Assembly (NCBI GenBank): GCA_050331715.1
Contig: JBHJGO010000149.1
Span: 1-64,000 of the forward strand
Direction of reading: 5' to 3'
Length of the DNA: 64,000 bases
Origin: JBHJGO01 sp050331715
GTDB taxonomy: Bacteria > Cyanobacteriota > Cyanobacteriia > Cyanobacteriales > Microcoleaceae
A program made the position numbers and the translations under genes. The first letter of the stretch is position 1, and each line of letters starts with the position of its first letter. The notes beneath the pieces were generated by a model, which saw only the letters and a program-made list of their open reading frames with translations, searched no databases and was not told where the DNA came from. Below, one piece after another: positions 53,242 through 61,666 of this stretch.

Positions 53242-53764
53242 GCTGGCAACTCTGCCGCACGAAGTACGAGACTACTTTGATTTGAGAGAATCAATTTTTT
53301 GTCAAGAACAGAAATTGTTTTGACATAGCGATATCGATCAAGTTGATCAGATTGCCCACCCAATTGTTGCGGTTCACTCAGCATCTACCAATATTGTTGG
53401 CGTTGTTCGCATTTATGAATCTGAACCTCGGATTTGGTACAGTGGGCGACTCGGAGTACATTCAGATTATCGCCGTACTGGACGGATTAGCAAGGGATTA
53501 ATTGAAAAGGCCGTGACGACTGCAACTGCTTGGGGATGCGATCGCTTTTTGGCCACGGTACAACTTCAGAATGTTCGCTTTTTTCGTCGGTTACATTGGA
53601 ACTCTTTACAGGAGATTACCATCCGTCGTCGACTTCACCATTTGATGGAAGCTGACCTTAGACACTATCCACCATCTCAGGAACCTCAGCCTAGATCCTC
53701 AGATCAAATTCAGAAACTAAGCTACGCAGTTTATTACGACTATAAAGCTATTGAGGCCGTTTAA
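53171..53764 (+). pseudogene. GNAT acetyltransferase (MSMEG_0567/Sll0786-like) with an in-frame TGA
   Basis: From ATG 53171 or 53213 the frame encodes HFKLATLPHEVRDYFDLRE, then SIFCQEQKLF, and meets TGA at 53321-53323. It continues in the same frame with HSDIDQVDQIAHPIVAVHS, then IVGVVRIYESEPRIWYSGRL, GVHSDYRRTGRISKGLIEKA and GCDRFLATVQLQNVRFFRRL to 53764. The R-x-x-G acetyl-CoA loop and FFRRLHW motif are of the GNAT type found in Nit1 clusters next to the radical-SAM gene. The order (SAM remnant, then GNAT, overlapping) matches the operon known from Synechocystis sll0785-sll0786. No nitrilase gene is in the window. Confidence 0.7.
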
Positions 53765-53791
53765 TACAGCGCTTCTAATGCTGGTAGAGCA

Positions 53792-55093
53792 CTAGGGTTC
53801 GTGGCGCACCGCGCCATCAACTCTTTGTGCTGCAACCTGGCTCCGCACCTGATCAATTTGACTGAATAAATCGGCTTGAGCCATGGTGCTTTGCTTTCCG
53901 GTTTTCAGCCATTTCAAATTTACCTGTTGATTCTCTGCCTCGGAATCCCCCAGAACTAGACAAGCGACTGCCCCGCTGCGATCCGCCCGTTTGAATTGCT
54001 TGCCAAAGGCACTCCCACTCAAGTCCATCTCCACCTTAAACCCAATTCCGCGCAATTTTTGGGCTAAGATTAGCGCTTGGGCCTCTGGCCGATCACCACG
54101 CGAAACGATATAGAAATCCAAGTCCATTACCGAGGCCTCTGAGAGCTTTTGGAGGAGCAGAATTAATCGTTCCAATCCCATGGCCCATCCTACGGCAGGC
54201 GTATCTGGCCCCCCTAACTCCTCAACCAATTTGTCGTAGCGACCACCCCCACAAACCGTTGCTTGTGCGCCCAAATCATCAGAAATAATTTCAAACGCAG
54301 TGTGGGAGTAGTAGTCCAATCCTCTCACTAACTTTGGATCCAGTTCATAGAAAATTCCCAAGTCTGACAGCAAGTGCTTCACCGTATCGAAGTGGGTCTG
54401 GGAATCTTCACCCAGATAATCCAAAATCTTTGGTGCATCTTGAGTGATTTCTTGCGTGCGCGGGTCTTTACTATCCAGAATTCGCAGGGGATTACGAGTC
54501 AGGCGATCCTGGGAATCCTGATCAAGCTCAGCTTTGTAGGGTGTTAGATAATCTACCAATGCTTGACGATAATTTTGACGATCAGCTTTCGTTCCCACAG
54601 AATTCAGCGTTAGTCGCAGATCCTTCAATCCCAGGTCTTGCAAAATATCCGTTGCCAGAGCAATCACTTCTACGTCGGCCCGTGGTGCGCCACTGCCAAT
54701 CACCTCAACCCCTAGCTGATGGAATTGCCGCTGCCGACCTGCTTGGGGCCGTTCATAGCGAAACATTGGGCCACGATACCATAGCCGCTGAGTTCCTGCA
54801 GTGTGCAGCTTGTGTTCAATCACCGCTCGAACAACGCTGGCTGTTCCCTCTGGCCGGAGTGTGACCGAACGCTCACCCCGATCCAAAAAGGTATACATTT
54901 CTTTGCCCACAACATCCGTCGCTTCACCAATACCCCGTTCAAACAGAGCAGTCTGTTCAAAAATTGGTGTCCGAATTTCTTGATAACTGCTCTGGGCCAG
55001 GATCTTGCTGGCGATCGCCTCCAGTTTCTGCCAGTAGACCACCTCCTCTGGCAGAATGTCCCGTGTTCCCCGTAAAGCTTGAATTTGTTCCAT
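53792..55093 (-). CDS. hisS: Histidyl-tRNA synthetase
   Basis: 433 residues from the ATG at 55093 (MEQIQALRGTRDILPEEVVY), the usual family start. An open frame runs 32 codons further up, but only from a TTG and through a tandem repeat. Class II motifs are MFRYERPQAGRQRQFHQLGV, LVRGLDYYSHTAFEI and GWAMGLERLILLLQ; the C-terminal anticodon-binding domain starts near LDFYIVSRGDRPEAQALILA. It charges tRNA-His. The gene begins 14 bp after the stop of the repeat-bearing small gene. Confidence 0.96.
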   Translation of the reverse strand: MEQIQALRGTRDILPEEVVYWQKLEAIASKILAQSSYQEIRTPIFEQTALFERGIGEATDVVGKEMYTFLDRGERSVTLRPEGTASVVRAVIEHKLHTAGTQRLWYRGPMFRYERPQAGRQRQFHQLGVEVIGSGAPRADVEVIALATDILQDLGLKDLRLTLNSVGTKADRQNYRQALVDYLTPYKAELDQDSQDRLTRNPLRILDSKDPRTQEITQDAPKILDYLGEDSQTHFDTVKHLLSDLGIFYELDPKLVRGLDYYSHTAFEIISDDLGAQATVCGGGRYDKLVEELGGPDTPAVGWAMGLERLILLLQKLSEASVMDLDFYIVSRGDRPEAQALILAQKLRGIGFKVEMDLSGSAFGKQFKRADRSGAVACLVLGDSEAENQQVNLKWLKTGKQSTMAQADLFSQIDQVRSQVAAQRVDGAVRHEP

Positions 55094-55107
55094 TGATATC
55101 GAATCTT

Positions 55108-55458
55108 TTAAGCTGGATGGGTCTGAGTTTGAACTGTCTGCCCCTGAACAACCTGCCCCTGAACAACCTGCCCTTGAACGACCTGCCAAGTACCGTAGCG
55201 CTCAGCATAATAGTTGAGAATCTGCTCTAACTGGGGCTGAATTGTTGCTGAAAGTTCCGGAGGATAATCAACCCACAAACTATGAACCTGGCTTTGCAGA
55301 TAGTCGAATGCATCAGAATTGCCACACGGCATTGGATTCAGGCCCGTCTGAACGGATGGAATCTGACGCAAATGGGCAGCAATTTCTCGATAAACTGTCA
55401 GGGGCAGCCGGGAATAGGCAATAGCATAGGGAACAACTGAGATTGGTGCTGCTGACAT
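55108..55458 (-). CDS. Hypothetical protein with QGQVV repeat tail
   Basis: 116 residues. Residues 1-92 are a compact domain (SAAPISVVPYAIAYSRLPL, HLRQIPSVQTGLNPMPCG, LQPQLEQILNYYAERYGTWQ-like helix) of unknown family. The C-terminal 24 residues are a short tandem repeat (VVQGQVVQGQVVQGQTVQ) encoded by 15-bp DNA repeats. There are no export signals. The gene sits 14 bp upstream of hisS and just downstream of five 14-bp repeats in its own leader. Confidence 0.65.
   Translation of the reverse strand: MSAAPISVVPYAIAYSRLPLTVYREIAAHLRQIPSVQTGLNPMPCGNSDAFDYLQSQVHSLWVDYPPELSATIQPQLEQILNYYAERYGTWQVVQGQVVQGQVVQGQTVQTQTHPA
55126..55185. repeat. 15-bp tandem repeat inside a gene tail
   Basis: Units (plus strand): 55141-55155 and 55156-55170 are identical CCCCTGAACAACCTG, 55171-55185 is CCCTTGAACGACCTG, and a diverged unit precedes at 55126-55140. 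Because 15 is a multiple of 3, unit loss or gain changes only the length of the QGQVV tail. Confidence 0.85.
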
Positions 55459-55460
55459 AT

Positions 55461-55530
55461 CTTAGGTGAATTGTCTTAGGTGAATTGCTTTGGGTGAATT
55501 GCTTTGGGTGAGTTGTCTCAGGTGAATTGT
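55461..55530. repeat. Five 14-bp tandem repeats in the leader of the QGQVV gene
   Basis: Consensus CTTAGGTGAATTGT, with units CTTAGGTGAATTGT, CTTAGGTGAATTGC, TTTGGGTGAATTGC, TTTGGGTGAGTTGT and CTCAGGTGAATTGT. The array ends 3 bp from the start codon at 55458 (minus), so it covers the position where a ribosome binding site would lie. Read leftward the unit contains CACCT. Confidence 0.9.
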
Positions 55531-55549
55531 CGGTGAGGTAATGAATCGT

Positions 55550-55852
55550 TTAATTATTTTCTGTCGCTGAAACAGCAATGCTTTCCACGGATTCCATTTT
55601 CTGCGGTAGAGAGCAACAGTTAATATCATCTAAACAAACCTTGCCCCATTGTAAGGCCCAACGAACCAAAGCAACTCGGTTATCGGTTCCCGTTTTAGTG
55701 AGAATATTACTAATGTGGTTATCCACAGTCCGTTTACTAATTTCCAGTCGTTCGGCAATATCCTGGTTGGTTAATCCTCCGGCAACAAGCTCAACAACTT
55801 GAAGCTCACGGTCAGAGAGGGTCGCAGAAGTGTGAGTTTTGTCATTGAGCAT
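55550..55852 (-). CDS. pedR: PedR-like small LuxR-type regulator
   Basis: 100 residues, with no receiver domain. It is a LuxR helix-turn-helix (LSDRELQVVELVAGGLTNQD, IAERLEISKRTVDNHISNIL, TKTGTDNRVALVRWALQWG) followed by a Cys-rich end (KVCLDDINCCSLPQ). PedR of Synechocystis is such a protein. It is redox-regulated through a Cys via thioredoxin and controls photosynthesis-related genes with photon flux. The C-terminal CLDDxNCCSLP pattern supports the same family. The exact Cys used cannot be decided here. Confidence 0.8.
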   Translation of the reverse strand: MLNDKTHTSATLSDRELQVVELVAGGLTNQDIAERLEISKRTVDNHISNILTKTGTDNRVALVRWALQWGKVCLDDINCCSLPQKMESVESIAVSATENN

Positions 55853-55954
55853 GACGGCTTTTGTCTCTAGTACAATTACTCATTCCTTATTCTAAAAGGT
55901 GAACACACTTCCCCGAATCGAAAGTTTAGAATAAATTCTTAAAATTAATCCCTC

Positions 55955-56977
55955 ATGCTTCAGATTGATACCAACGCTTTGTCCGTACTTTGCCTGGGAG
56001 AAGTTCTGTTTGATGCCATTGCAGATCAGCCCGGATCGCCTGAATCAGTACAATCCTGGACAGCCTACCCTGGGGGTGCGCCCGCCAATGTTACCTGTGC
56101 CCTGGTAAAACTAGGAACCACTTCAGGATTGATCAGTGCCGTGGGTCAGGATCAAGCGGGCAAACAGCTAGTTCAACTCTTGCAGCGCATTGGCGTAAAC
56201 ACGGCGGGAGTTCAAACCCATCCCACTGCCCCGACTCGAAAAGTTTACGTCGTGCGATCAATATCAGGAGAGAGGGAATTTGCAGGGTTTGGCGATCGCC
56301 AGACCACAGAATTTGCCGACACCTATCTGCAAGCGAATTTAATACCTGAAGATTTATTCATTCAAAGGAATTCCTCAGATCGCTTTCTCGTCCTTGGAAC
56401 GCTAGCTTTAGCAGGTCATGATTCCAGCCGGGCCGTGATGCGGGCCATAGAATTAGCGAAACAGCATCAGTTGAATATTTTTGTCGATGTCAATTGGCGA
56501 CCGATGTTTTGGCTAGCGGGTTCTGAGCCAAAATCTGTCATTCGTGATCTGTTGAGTCAAACTGATTTTGTGAAGTTCTCTGATTCTGAAAGTGAATGGC
56601 TATTTCAAACCCCTGATCCCACTACAATTTATCAACAGCTTGGAACTGTAAAAGGGGTGTTTGTCACTCTAGGAGAGAGAGGCTGCGCCTACCATTTCGG
56701 AGAACATAGCGGTTATGTTCCTGGATTTCCAGTCAAAGTTCAAGATACAACTGGTGCAGGAGATGGATTTGTTGCCGGGTTAATTCATCAGTTTGTTCAG
56801 TATGGATTGCAAGAATTAACATCCGCAGCAACAATTCAACAGGCTGTCACCTATGCCAATGCAGTTGGGGCATTGGTGACAATGAAAACAGGAGCAATTG
56901 TCTCCCAGCCCACAGTCATTGAAATCAAGGAGTTTTTAGCCAATTACGAAGATACAGCAATCACAAATGATTTGTGA
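55955..56977 (+). CDS. PfkB-family sugar kinase (fructokinase-like)
   Basis: 340 residues. PfkB family marks are LCLGEVLFDAIADQPG, the substrate-binding AYPGGAPANVTCALVKLGT, NIFVDVNWRPMFW, and the C-terminal signature DTTGAGDGFVAGLIHQF with the catalytic Asp. It phosphorylates a furanose sugar with ATP, most likely fructose. The gene stands alone, divergent to pedR, and is followed by the second copy of the hairpin repeat. Confidence 0.9.
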   Translation: MLQIDTNALSVLCLGEVLFDAIADQPGSPESVQSWTAYPGGAPANVTCALVKLGTTSGLISAVGQDQAGKQLVQLLQRIGVNTAGVQTHPTAPTRKVYVVRSISGEREFAGFGDRQTTEFADTYLQANLIPEDLFIQRNSSDRFLVLGTLALAGHDSSRAVMRAIELAKQHQLNIFVDVNWRPMFWLAGSEPKSVIRDLLSQTDFVKFSDSESEWLFQTPDPTTIYQQLGTVKGVFVTLGERGCAYHFGEHSGYVPGFPVKVQDTTGAGDGFVAGLIHQFVQYGLQELTSAATIQQAVTYANAVGALVTMKTGAIVSQPTVIEIKEFLANYEDTAITNDL

Positions 56978-56978
56978 A

Positions 56979-57022
56979 AAGAGGGCATGCCCCCTTCTTG
57001 GAAAGTCCCCAAACCCCTCCAT
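56979..57022 (-). repeat. GC-rich hairpin repeat element, copy 2 (degenerate)
   Basis: Read leftward the order is ATGG AGGGG, TTTGGGG, ACTTTCC, AAGAAGGGGGCATGCCCTC. It lines up with the element at 2391-2445 across its length. The second stem is reduced to GGGCATGCCC (56983-56992) and the first stem is damaged. It lies in the 81-bp space between the sugar kinase and pta stops. Confidence 0.65.
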
Positions 57023-57058
57023 AGTGCTTTTCATAATTGATTCAGGATTGCTATATCC

Positions 57059-59146
57059 CTAACCGACAGTTTGAGCCTGAATCGCGGTAATTGCCACAGT
57101 ATTTACAATGTCAGGAATCGTACATCCACGACTTAGATCGTTCACTGGTTTCTTCAAGCCCTGCAACACGGGGCCGATTGCCACCGCATTTGCTGCCCGT
57201 TGAACGGCTTTGTAGGTATTATTTCCAGTGTTCAGATCTGGAAAGATAAATACCGTTGCATGACCCGCCACCTCACTGTCTGGCAACTTCGTTTTAGCAA
57301 CGCTCTCGTCAATCGCCGCATCATACTGAATTGGCCCTTCAATTTTCAGATCAGGGCGCTGGGTTCTAGCAATTTGAGTTGCTTCTCGAACTTTATCTAC
57401 ATCCTCTCCCCGTCCCGATTCTCCGGTGGAATAGGACAGCATCGCAACTAACGGTTCCACACTGAAGGTCTTGGCCGTCTCCGCAGAACTGATGGCAATG
57501 TCGGCGAGTTGTTGCGGGTTAGGATTGGGATTTACAGCACAGTCACCATAGACCAGAATGCGATCGCTCAAACACATAAAAAATACACTAGACACAATCG
57601 AACATCCGGGCCGGGTGCGTACAAATTCAAAGGCCGGACGAATCGTGTGGGCCGTCGTATGAACCGAACCTGAAACCATGCCATCTGCTACCCCTTTATA
57701 GACCATCATCGTGCCGAAGTAACTGACATCATGCATCACATCATTGGCATAGTCCAGATTAATTGCCTTGTGTTTTCGTAGTTCGTAATAGGTTTGGGCG
57801 TACTCATCGTGCCATTCGTAGTTGGCCGGATCGATAATGTTCACGCCTTTGAGATCCAAACCCAGAGTAGCAATTTTCTGGCGAATCTCAGTGCGTGATC
57901 CGAGCAACGTTAAGTCCACAACATCTCGTTGGAGCAGAACTTCACTGGCCCGCAGGATTCTTTCCTCCGTTCCCTCTGGCAAAACAATGTGTTTCTTGTC
58001 TTGCTTTGCCCGTTCTACCAGCGCATACTCAAACATCAACGGCGTAATTCGGTTAGAACGGGAGATTGAGATTCGGTTGCTTAACCTGTCGGCATCCACA
58101 TGGGTTTCGAACAAACCCAGAGCCGCCGCAATTTTTCGGGGCGTTTCAGCGGTGATCTGAGCCTGAACTCGACTAGCTTGAGACGCCGCTGAAAAAGTAT
58201 CCGCTTCGACGGTGAAAATCGGCAATGTCCACTGGGTAAACCCATCCACTAATTTCTGGACATTCGGCTCTAGTTTGAGCCCTCCAGTCAGTACAATCCC
58301 AGCCAGATTGGGATAGGCGTCGGAAAGAAAGGCCGTGAGACAGGTGAGCAGGATGTCGGTGCGATCGCCCGGTGTCATCACCAAACTCCCCTCCTCGATG
58401 TAGTCTAAAAAATGATGCAGTTGCATGGCCGCAACCTTAAAATCATAGACCTCTCGACTCAGTCCCTCTGTATTGCCGTGGATTAATCTTGCATTTAAAG
58501 CTTGGGTTACTTCCTGAATTGTAGGCTTCCACAAGCTTGGCTCCTCTGGGATCACAAAAATGGGATCTTCCTCCCGCCAGATTTGAGCAAATTCCTGTCG
58601 AATCAGCTCGATTTCTGTCGAACTGACTCGATTTACTAGAGTCGCGGTAATCGTGCAGCCTTCTTCAGTGAGGGATTCATGGCTTGCTCGAACGGCATCG
58701 ATCAATTCTTCAGGTGTTTTCGTCTGCCCACTGACTACCAACAGAATCGGGGTTCCCAGTTGATTGGCGATTCGAGCATTAAAGTCGAATTCAAAAGTAG
58801 CTGTGATGTCTTCAGAACTTGTTCCTGCACAGAGAACAAAATCACACTGCTCCTCCAGGGCCTTGTATTTCTCCAGAATTATCTGGCTCAGCTCATCCTG
58901 TTTTCCCTCAGCTACCAGATGTTGAACTTGCTCATGGGTCAGGGCGTACTGAGCTTCATAGGGAACTGCTGTCGGGTAGCGGCTCTGAATCAATTGAATA
59001 ACAGTATCTTTCTCTCCCGAATGAATCACCGGACGAAAAAAACCCAATTTCCCAATCCGTTTCGATAAAATTTCCATCACGCCCAGGAGAACGAGAGAGC
59101 GACCACTCCAAGGTTCGATTGCCGTAACGTATAGATTTAAAACCAT
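57059..59146 (-). CDS. pta: Phosphate acetyltransferase, long form
   Basis: 695 residues from the ATG at 59146; a TTG lies two codons up. An N-terminal P-loop-less BioD-like region (residues 1-220, VTAIEPWSGRSLVLLGVME) and a DRTGG domain (VMTPGDRTDILLTCLTAFL) are followed by the PTA_PTB catalytic domain (DKKHIVLPEGTEERILRASE, YFGTMMVYKGVADGMVSGSV, LSYSTGESGRGEDVDKVREA, VFIFPDLNTGNNTYKAVQR). It converts acetyl-CoA and phosphate to acetyl-phosphate. No ackA gene is adjacent. Confidence 0.95.
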   Translation of the reverse strand: MVLNLYVTAIEPWSGRSLVLLGVMEILSKRIGKLGFFRPVIHSGEKDTVIQLIQSRYPTAVPYEAQYALTHEQVQHLVAEGKQDELSQIILEKYKALEEQCDFVLCAGTSSEDITATFEFDFNARIANQLGTPILLVVSGQTKTPEELIDAVRASHESLTEEGCTITATLVNRVSSTEIELIRQEFAQIWREEDPIFVIPEEPSLWKPTIQEVTQALNARLIHGNTEGLSREVYDFKVAAMQLHHFLDYIEEGSLVMTPGDRTDILLTCLTAFLSDAYPNLAGIVLTGGLKLEPNVQKLVDGFTQWTLPIFTVEADTFSAASQASRVQAQITAETPRKIAAALGLFETHVDADRLSNRISISRSNRITPLMFEYALVERAKQDKKHIVLPEGTEERILRASEVLLQRDVVDLTLLGSRTEIRQKIATLGLDLKGVNIIDPANYEWHDEYAQTYYELRKHKAINLDYANDVMHDVSYFGTMMVYKGVADGMVSGSVHTTAHTIRPAFEFVRTRPGCSIVSSVFFMCLSDRILVYGDCAVNPNPNPQQLADIAISSAETAKTFSVEPLVAMLSYSTGESGRGEDVDKVREATQIARTQRPDLKIEGPIQYDAAIDESVAKTKLPDSEVAGHATVFIFPDLNTGNNTYKAVQRAANAVAIGPVLQGLKKPVNDLSRGCTIPDIVNTVAITAIQAQTVG

Positions 59147-59394
59147 AGTCAAGCTTCAGGTTAGGGGCCTGGATGTTCAGGAGCTACACCCAACAGTTAA
59201 GCATCGGTTTTGGCAGAACCATCAGACCTTAATTCGATCTTAAAACCAGCAAATGGTTTTAAAATCAGCCAGTCCAATAACCTTTGATATCAACATTTCT
59301 GCACAATTTCTGAACTTTATCTGACGCAGGGGGGAGTTCAGGTATAATCCAACCGGATAAATTAAAGTCATCTATTTAAAAGGGAACTATAGCT

Positions 59395-60240
59395 ATGCGT
59401 TGGCAGATGGGCCGTAGGAGTCAGAACGTCGAAGACCGGCGAGGCGTGGGAGCGGGTGGAGCAGTCGCTGGCGGTGGTATCGGCGTAATCATTATGGCAA
59501 TCATCGCGGCATTACTAGGGCTTGATCCCACGCCAATCCTACGGGGGGGAATCCAGTCGGAACGGGCCTCTGCACCGCGAAATATCTCTCCTGAACAGGA
59601 ACAGTTGGCCGATTTTGTTTCCGTTGTGTTGGCAGATACCGAGGACACCTGGAATGCTCTGTTTCAAGAGATTGGCCAGGACTACCGGGAACCGACTCTT
59701 GTCTTGTTTTCGGGGCGAGTTGAATCCGCCTGTGGCTATGCAAGTGCAGCGGCAGGCCCTTTTTACTGCCCCCGCGATGAAAAAGTTTATATTGATTTGA
59801 GTTTCTATGAAGATTTGAAGTATCGATATAACGCACCAGGAGACTTTGCTCAGGCCTACGTGATTGCCCATGAAGTAGGTCACCATGTCCAAACTCAATT
59901 GGGCATCTCTGAACAAGTGCAGCGGGTGCAGCGCCAGGTCAGTCAAACGGAGGCAAACCAATTGTCAGTCATGCTGGAGTTACAAGCAGACTGTCTAGCA
60001 GGGGTTTGGGCATACCACTCTAACGAAAAGCGTCAGACGATAGAGGAAGGGGACGTGGAAGAAGCTCTGAATGCGGCGAGTAGCATTGGGGATGATCGAC
60101 TTCAGCGACAGGCCCAGGGTTATGTTGTTCCCGATTCCTTCACCCACGGCACCTCACGGCAGCGAGTCCGATGGTTCTCTCGCGGTCTACAGTCAGGTGA
60201 TGTGGCTCAGTGCGATACGTTTGACGCTCAAAGTCTATAG
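59395..60240 (+). CDS. YpfJ-like neutral zinc metallopeptidase
   Basis: 281 residues. A basic N-terminus (MRWQMGRRSQNVEDRR) leads to a Gly-rich span (VIIMAIIAALLGLD). The zinc site is HEVGH at 159-163 in AYVIAHEVGHHVQTQLGI, with the later Glu probably in LELQADCLAGVWAYHS. The family (UPF zinc peptidase YpfJ) is widespread, anchored at the membrane and of unknown substrate. Cys-containing FSGRVESACGYASAAAGPFY is typical of the family. It is divergent to pta, 248 bp apart. Confidence 0.93.
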   Translation: MRWQMGRRSQNVEDRRGVGAGGAVAGGGIGVIIMAIIAALLGLDPTPILRGGIQSERASAPRNISPEQEQLADFVSVVLADTEDTWNALFQEIGQDYREPTLVLFSGRVESACGYASAAAGPFYCPRDEKVYIDLSFYEDLKYRYNAPGDFAQAYVIAHEVGHHVQTQLGISEQVQRVQRQVSQTEANQLSVMLELQADCLAGVWAYHSNEKRQTIEEGDVEEALNAASSIGDDRLQRQAQGYVVPDSFTHGTSRQRVRWFSRGLQSGDVAQCDTFDAQSL

Positions 60241-60272
60241 GCTCTTAACGTTCAAAGACGACTGATGGACAC

Positions 60273-60896
60273 CTAATAAATCTGTTCCAATCGACGAAAA
60301 TCCCGCTCAACCTCTGCCCAAAGGGCGCGGTTATGGGGGTCAGTTTTGAGTGCCTTCTTCAGATAGCTTCTGGCCTTGTCAATCTTTCGTTCCTTAATCA
60401 GATGCCTTCCCCATCGTTGGTAGGCGATCGCCTGCCACTGACGAATCTCAGAATCGTGGGGAATCCGCTGAGTTAAACCCTCGGCCAGTGCAACAGCACG
60501 GGGAAACCGCTGGTATTTTAGTAAATGTTGGAGTTCTCTATAGGCACTCTCTTTCAGGCGGATTTCAACATCAGAGAGTTGTGAACTGTGGCGGGGCTGA
60601 GCGGCCTTTTTCGTAACGGTGACGTGAGCTTTTGGGCGAGATGAGGAAAATGGCGTAGCTTGTTGAGTTGGCTTTGGGGCAGTAGAGACAGGAACAGCAA
60701 CCGATTGCCGAACCGGAGCAATTTCCACCAGAACCTTGTAGGCTTCTGTCACGTGAATAAACTTTTCCCTGGCATTGGCATCTGGATTAACATCTGGGTG
60801 ATACAAACGGGCCAGCCGTCGGTATGAAGCCTTTACCTCTTCCAAACTTGCCCCAATTTTTAAGCCCAAAATTTGATAGCAAACCGCTGTATCCAT
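60273..60896 (-). CDS. DnaJ-domain protein with C-terminal helical repeats
   Basis: 207 residues. Residues 4-65 form a J-domain with the HPD motif in RLYHPDVNPDANAREKFIHV. A linker rich in Pro, Thr and Lys follows to about 110. The remaining part is a TPR-like helical region (LKESAYRELQHLLKYQRFPR, GRHLIKERKIDKARSYLKKA). It probably recruits an Hsp70 to a client bound by the repeats. The gene is just downstream of clpP3 on the same strand (57 bp), so functional coupling to Clp proteolysis is possible. Confidence 0.9.
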   Translation of the reverse strand: MDTAVCYQILGLKIGASLEEVKASYRRLARLYHPDVNPDANAREKFIHVTEAYKVLVEIAPVRQSVAVPVSTAPKPTQQATPFSSSRPKAHVTVTKKAAQPRHSSQLSDVEIRLKESAYRELQHLLKYQRFPRAVALAEGLTQRIPHDSEIRQWQAIAYQRWGRHLIKERKIDKARSYLKKALKTDPHNRALWAEVERDFRRLEQIY

Positions 60897-60952
60897 TCTG
60901 TTCGACTCTACTCCCTCGACCCCATTCTGGGCAAAGAACTAACCTTAACTTG

Positions 60953-61549
60953 TTAGGCAGGTCTTTCCTCGATTACTTGGTCAATTAAACCATATTCCCT
61001 AGCTTCTTCGGCAGACAGGAAGTAGTCACGGTCGGTATCCTTCTCCACTTTCTCCAGGGGTTGGTCGGTTTTTTCGGCCAGGATATCATTGAGTAAACCC
61101 CGAATCCGCAGGATTTCCTTGGCCTCAATTTCAATATCGGTGGCCTGACCTCGCGTTCCGCCCAAGGGTTGGTGAATCATAATCCGAGCATGGGGCAGGG
61201 CTAATCGCTTGCCTTTGGTTCCCGCTGCTAGCAAGAAGGCTCCCATGGAAGCTGCCAAACCAACACAAATTGTGATTACTTCTGACTTAATGTATTGCAT
61301 CGTGTCGAAGATCGCCATACCAGCCGTTACAGATCCGCCTGGAGAGTTGATATAGAGGTAGATCGGCTTGGTTTGATCCTCAGAATCCAGATAGAGCATA
61401 TAGGCAACAATGGCATTAGCAATTCCATCATCCACCTCCTCAGACAGGAAAATAATTCGCTCTCGGAATAACCGCTCGTAAATATTAATCCACTGTTCAT
61501 AGGTACCGCCCGGCAAGCGATAGGGAACACTAGGAACTCCAATTGGCAT
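60953..61549 (-). CDS. clpP: ATP-dependent Clp protease catalytic subunit (ClpP3-type)
   Basis: 198 residues. The catalytic triad is intact: Ser101 in GLAASMGAFLLAAG, His126 in ARIMIHQPLGG and Asp175 in DTDRDYFLSAEE. The N-terminus MPIGVPSVPYRLPGGTYEQW is that of the cyanobacterial subunit encoded beside clpR. GGAG stands about 10 bp before the ATG. It works as mixed ClpP3/R rings with ClpC. Last of three clp genes on the minus strand; 101 bp separate it from the middle gene. Confidence 0.95.
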   Translation of the reverse strand: MPIGVPSVPYRLPGGTYEQWINIYERLFRERIIFLSEEVDDGIANAIVAYMLYLDSEDQTKPIYLYINSPGGSVTAGMAIFDTMQYIKSEVITICVGLAASMGAFLLAAGTKGKRLALPHARIMIHQPLGGTRGQATDIEIEAKEILRIRGLLNDILAEKTDQPLEKVEKDTDRDYFLSAEEAREYGLIDQVIEERPA

Positions 61550-61638
61550 CGTTTTTCTCCAAAAATAATAGGTAACAGCTTTCAGGCAGTAGTTTTTAGG
61601 TAATAGTTTTCAGGTAATGTTTTTTCTACAGGTTATGT

Positions 61639-61666
61639 AATGACTAATGACTAATGACTAATCACT
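61639..61666. repeat. Heptanucleotide tandem repeat (STRR-like)
   Basis: Three AATGACT units (61639-61659) and a fourth AATCACT. The array runs into the 3' end of the middle clp gene and supplies its last codons (VISH and stop). Seven-base tandem repeats of this kind (STRR) are typical of filamentous cyanobacterial genomes. The preceding 61570-61620 contains looser TTTT(A/C)AGGTAAT units. Confidence 0.8.

Noticed and set aside
44267..53323. Stop-codon reassignment as explanation for the in-frame TAA and TGA codons
   Set aside because: TAA, TAG and TGA all end normal genes in this window, so the standard code is in use.
55094..55189. N-terminal extension of HisS (32 codons, Cys/Gly/Ser-rich)
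   Set aside because: It is a read-through of the 15-bp repeat in another frame, starts at TTG, and the family starts at the ATG 55093.
55461..55530. CRISPR array
   Set aside because: The 14-bp units are directly adjacent with no spacers, and no cas genes are near.
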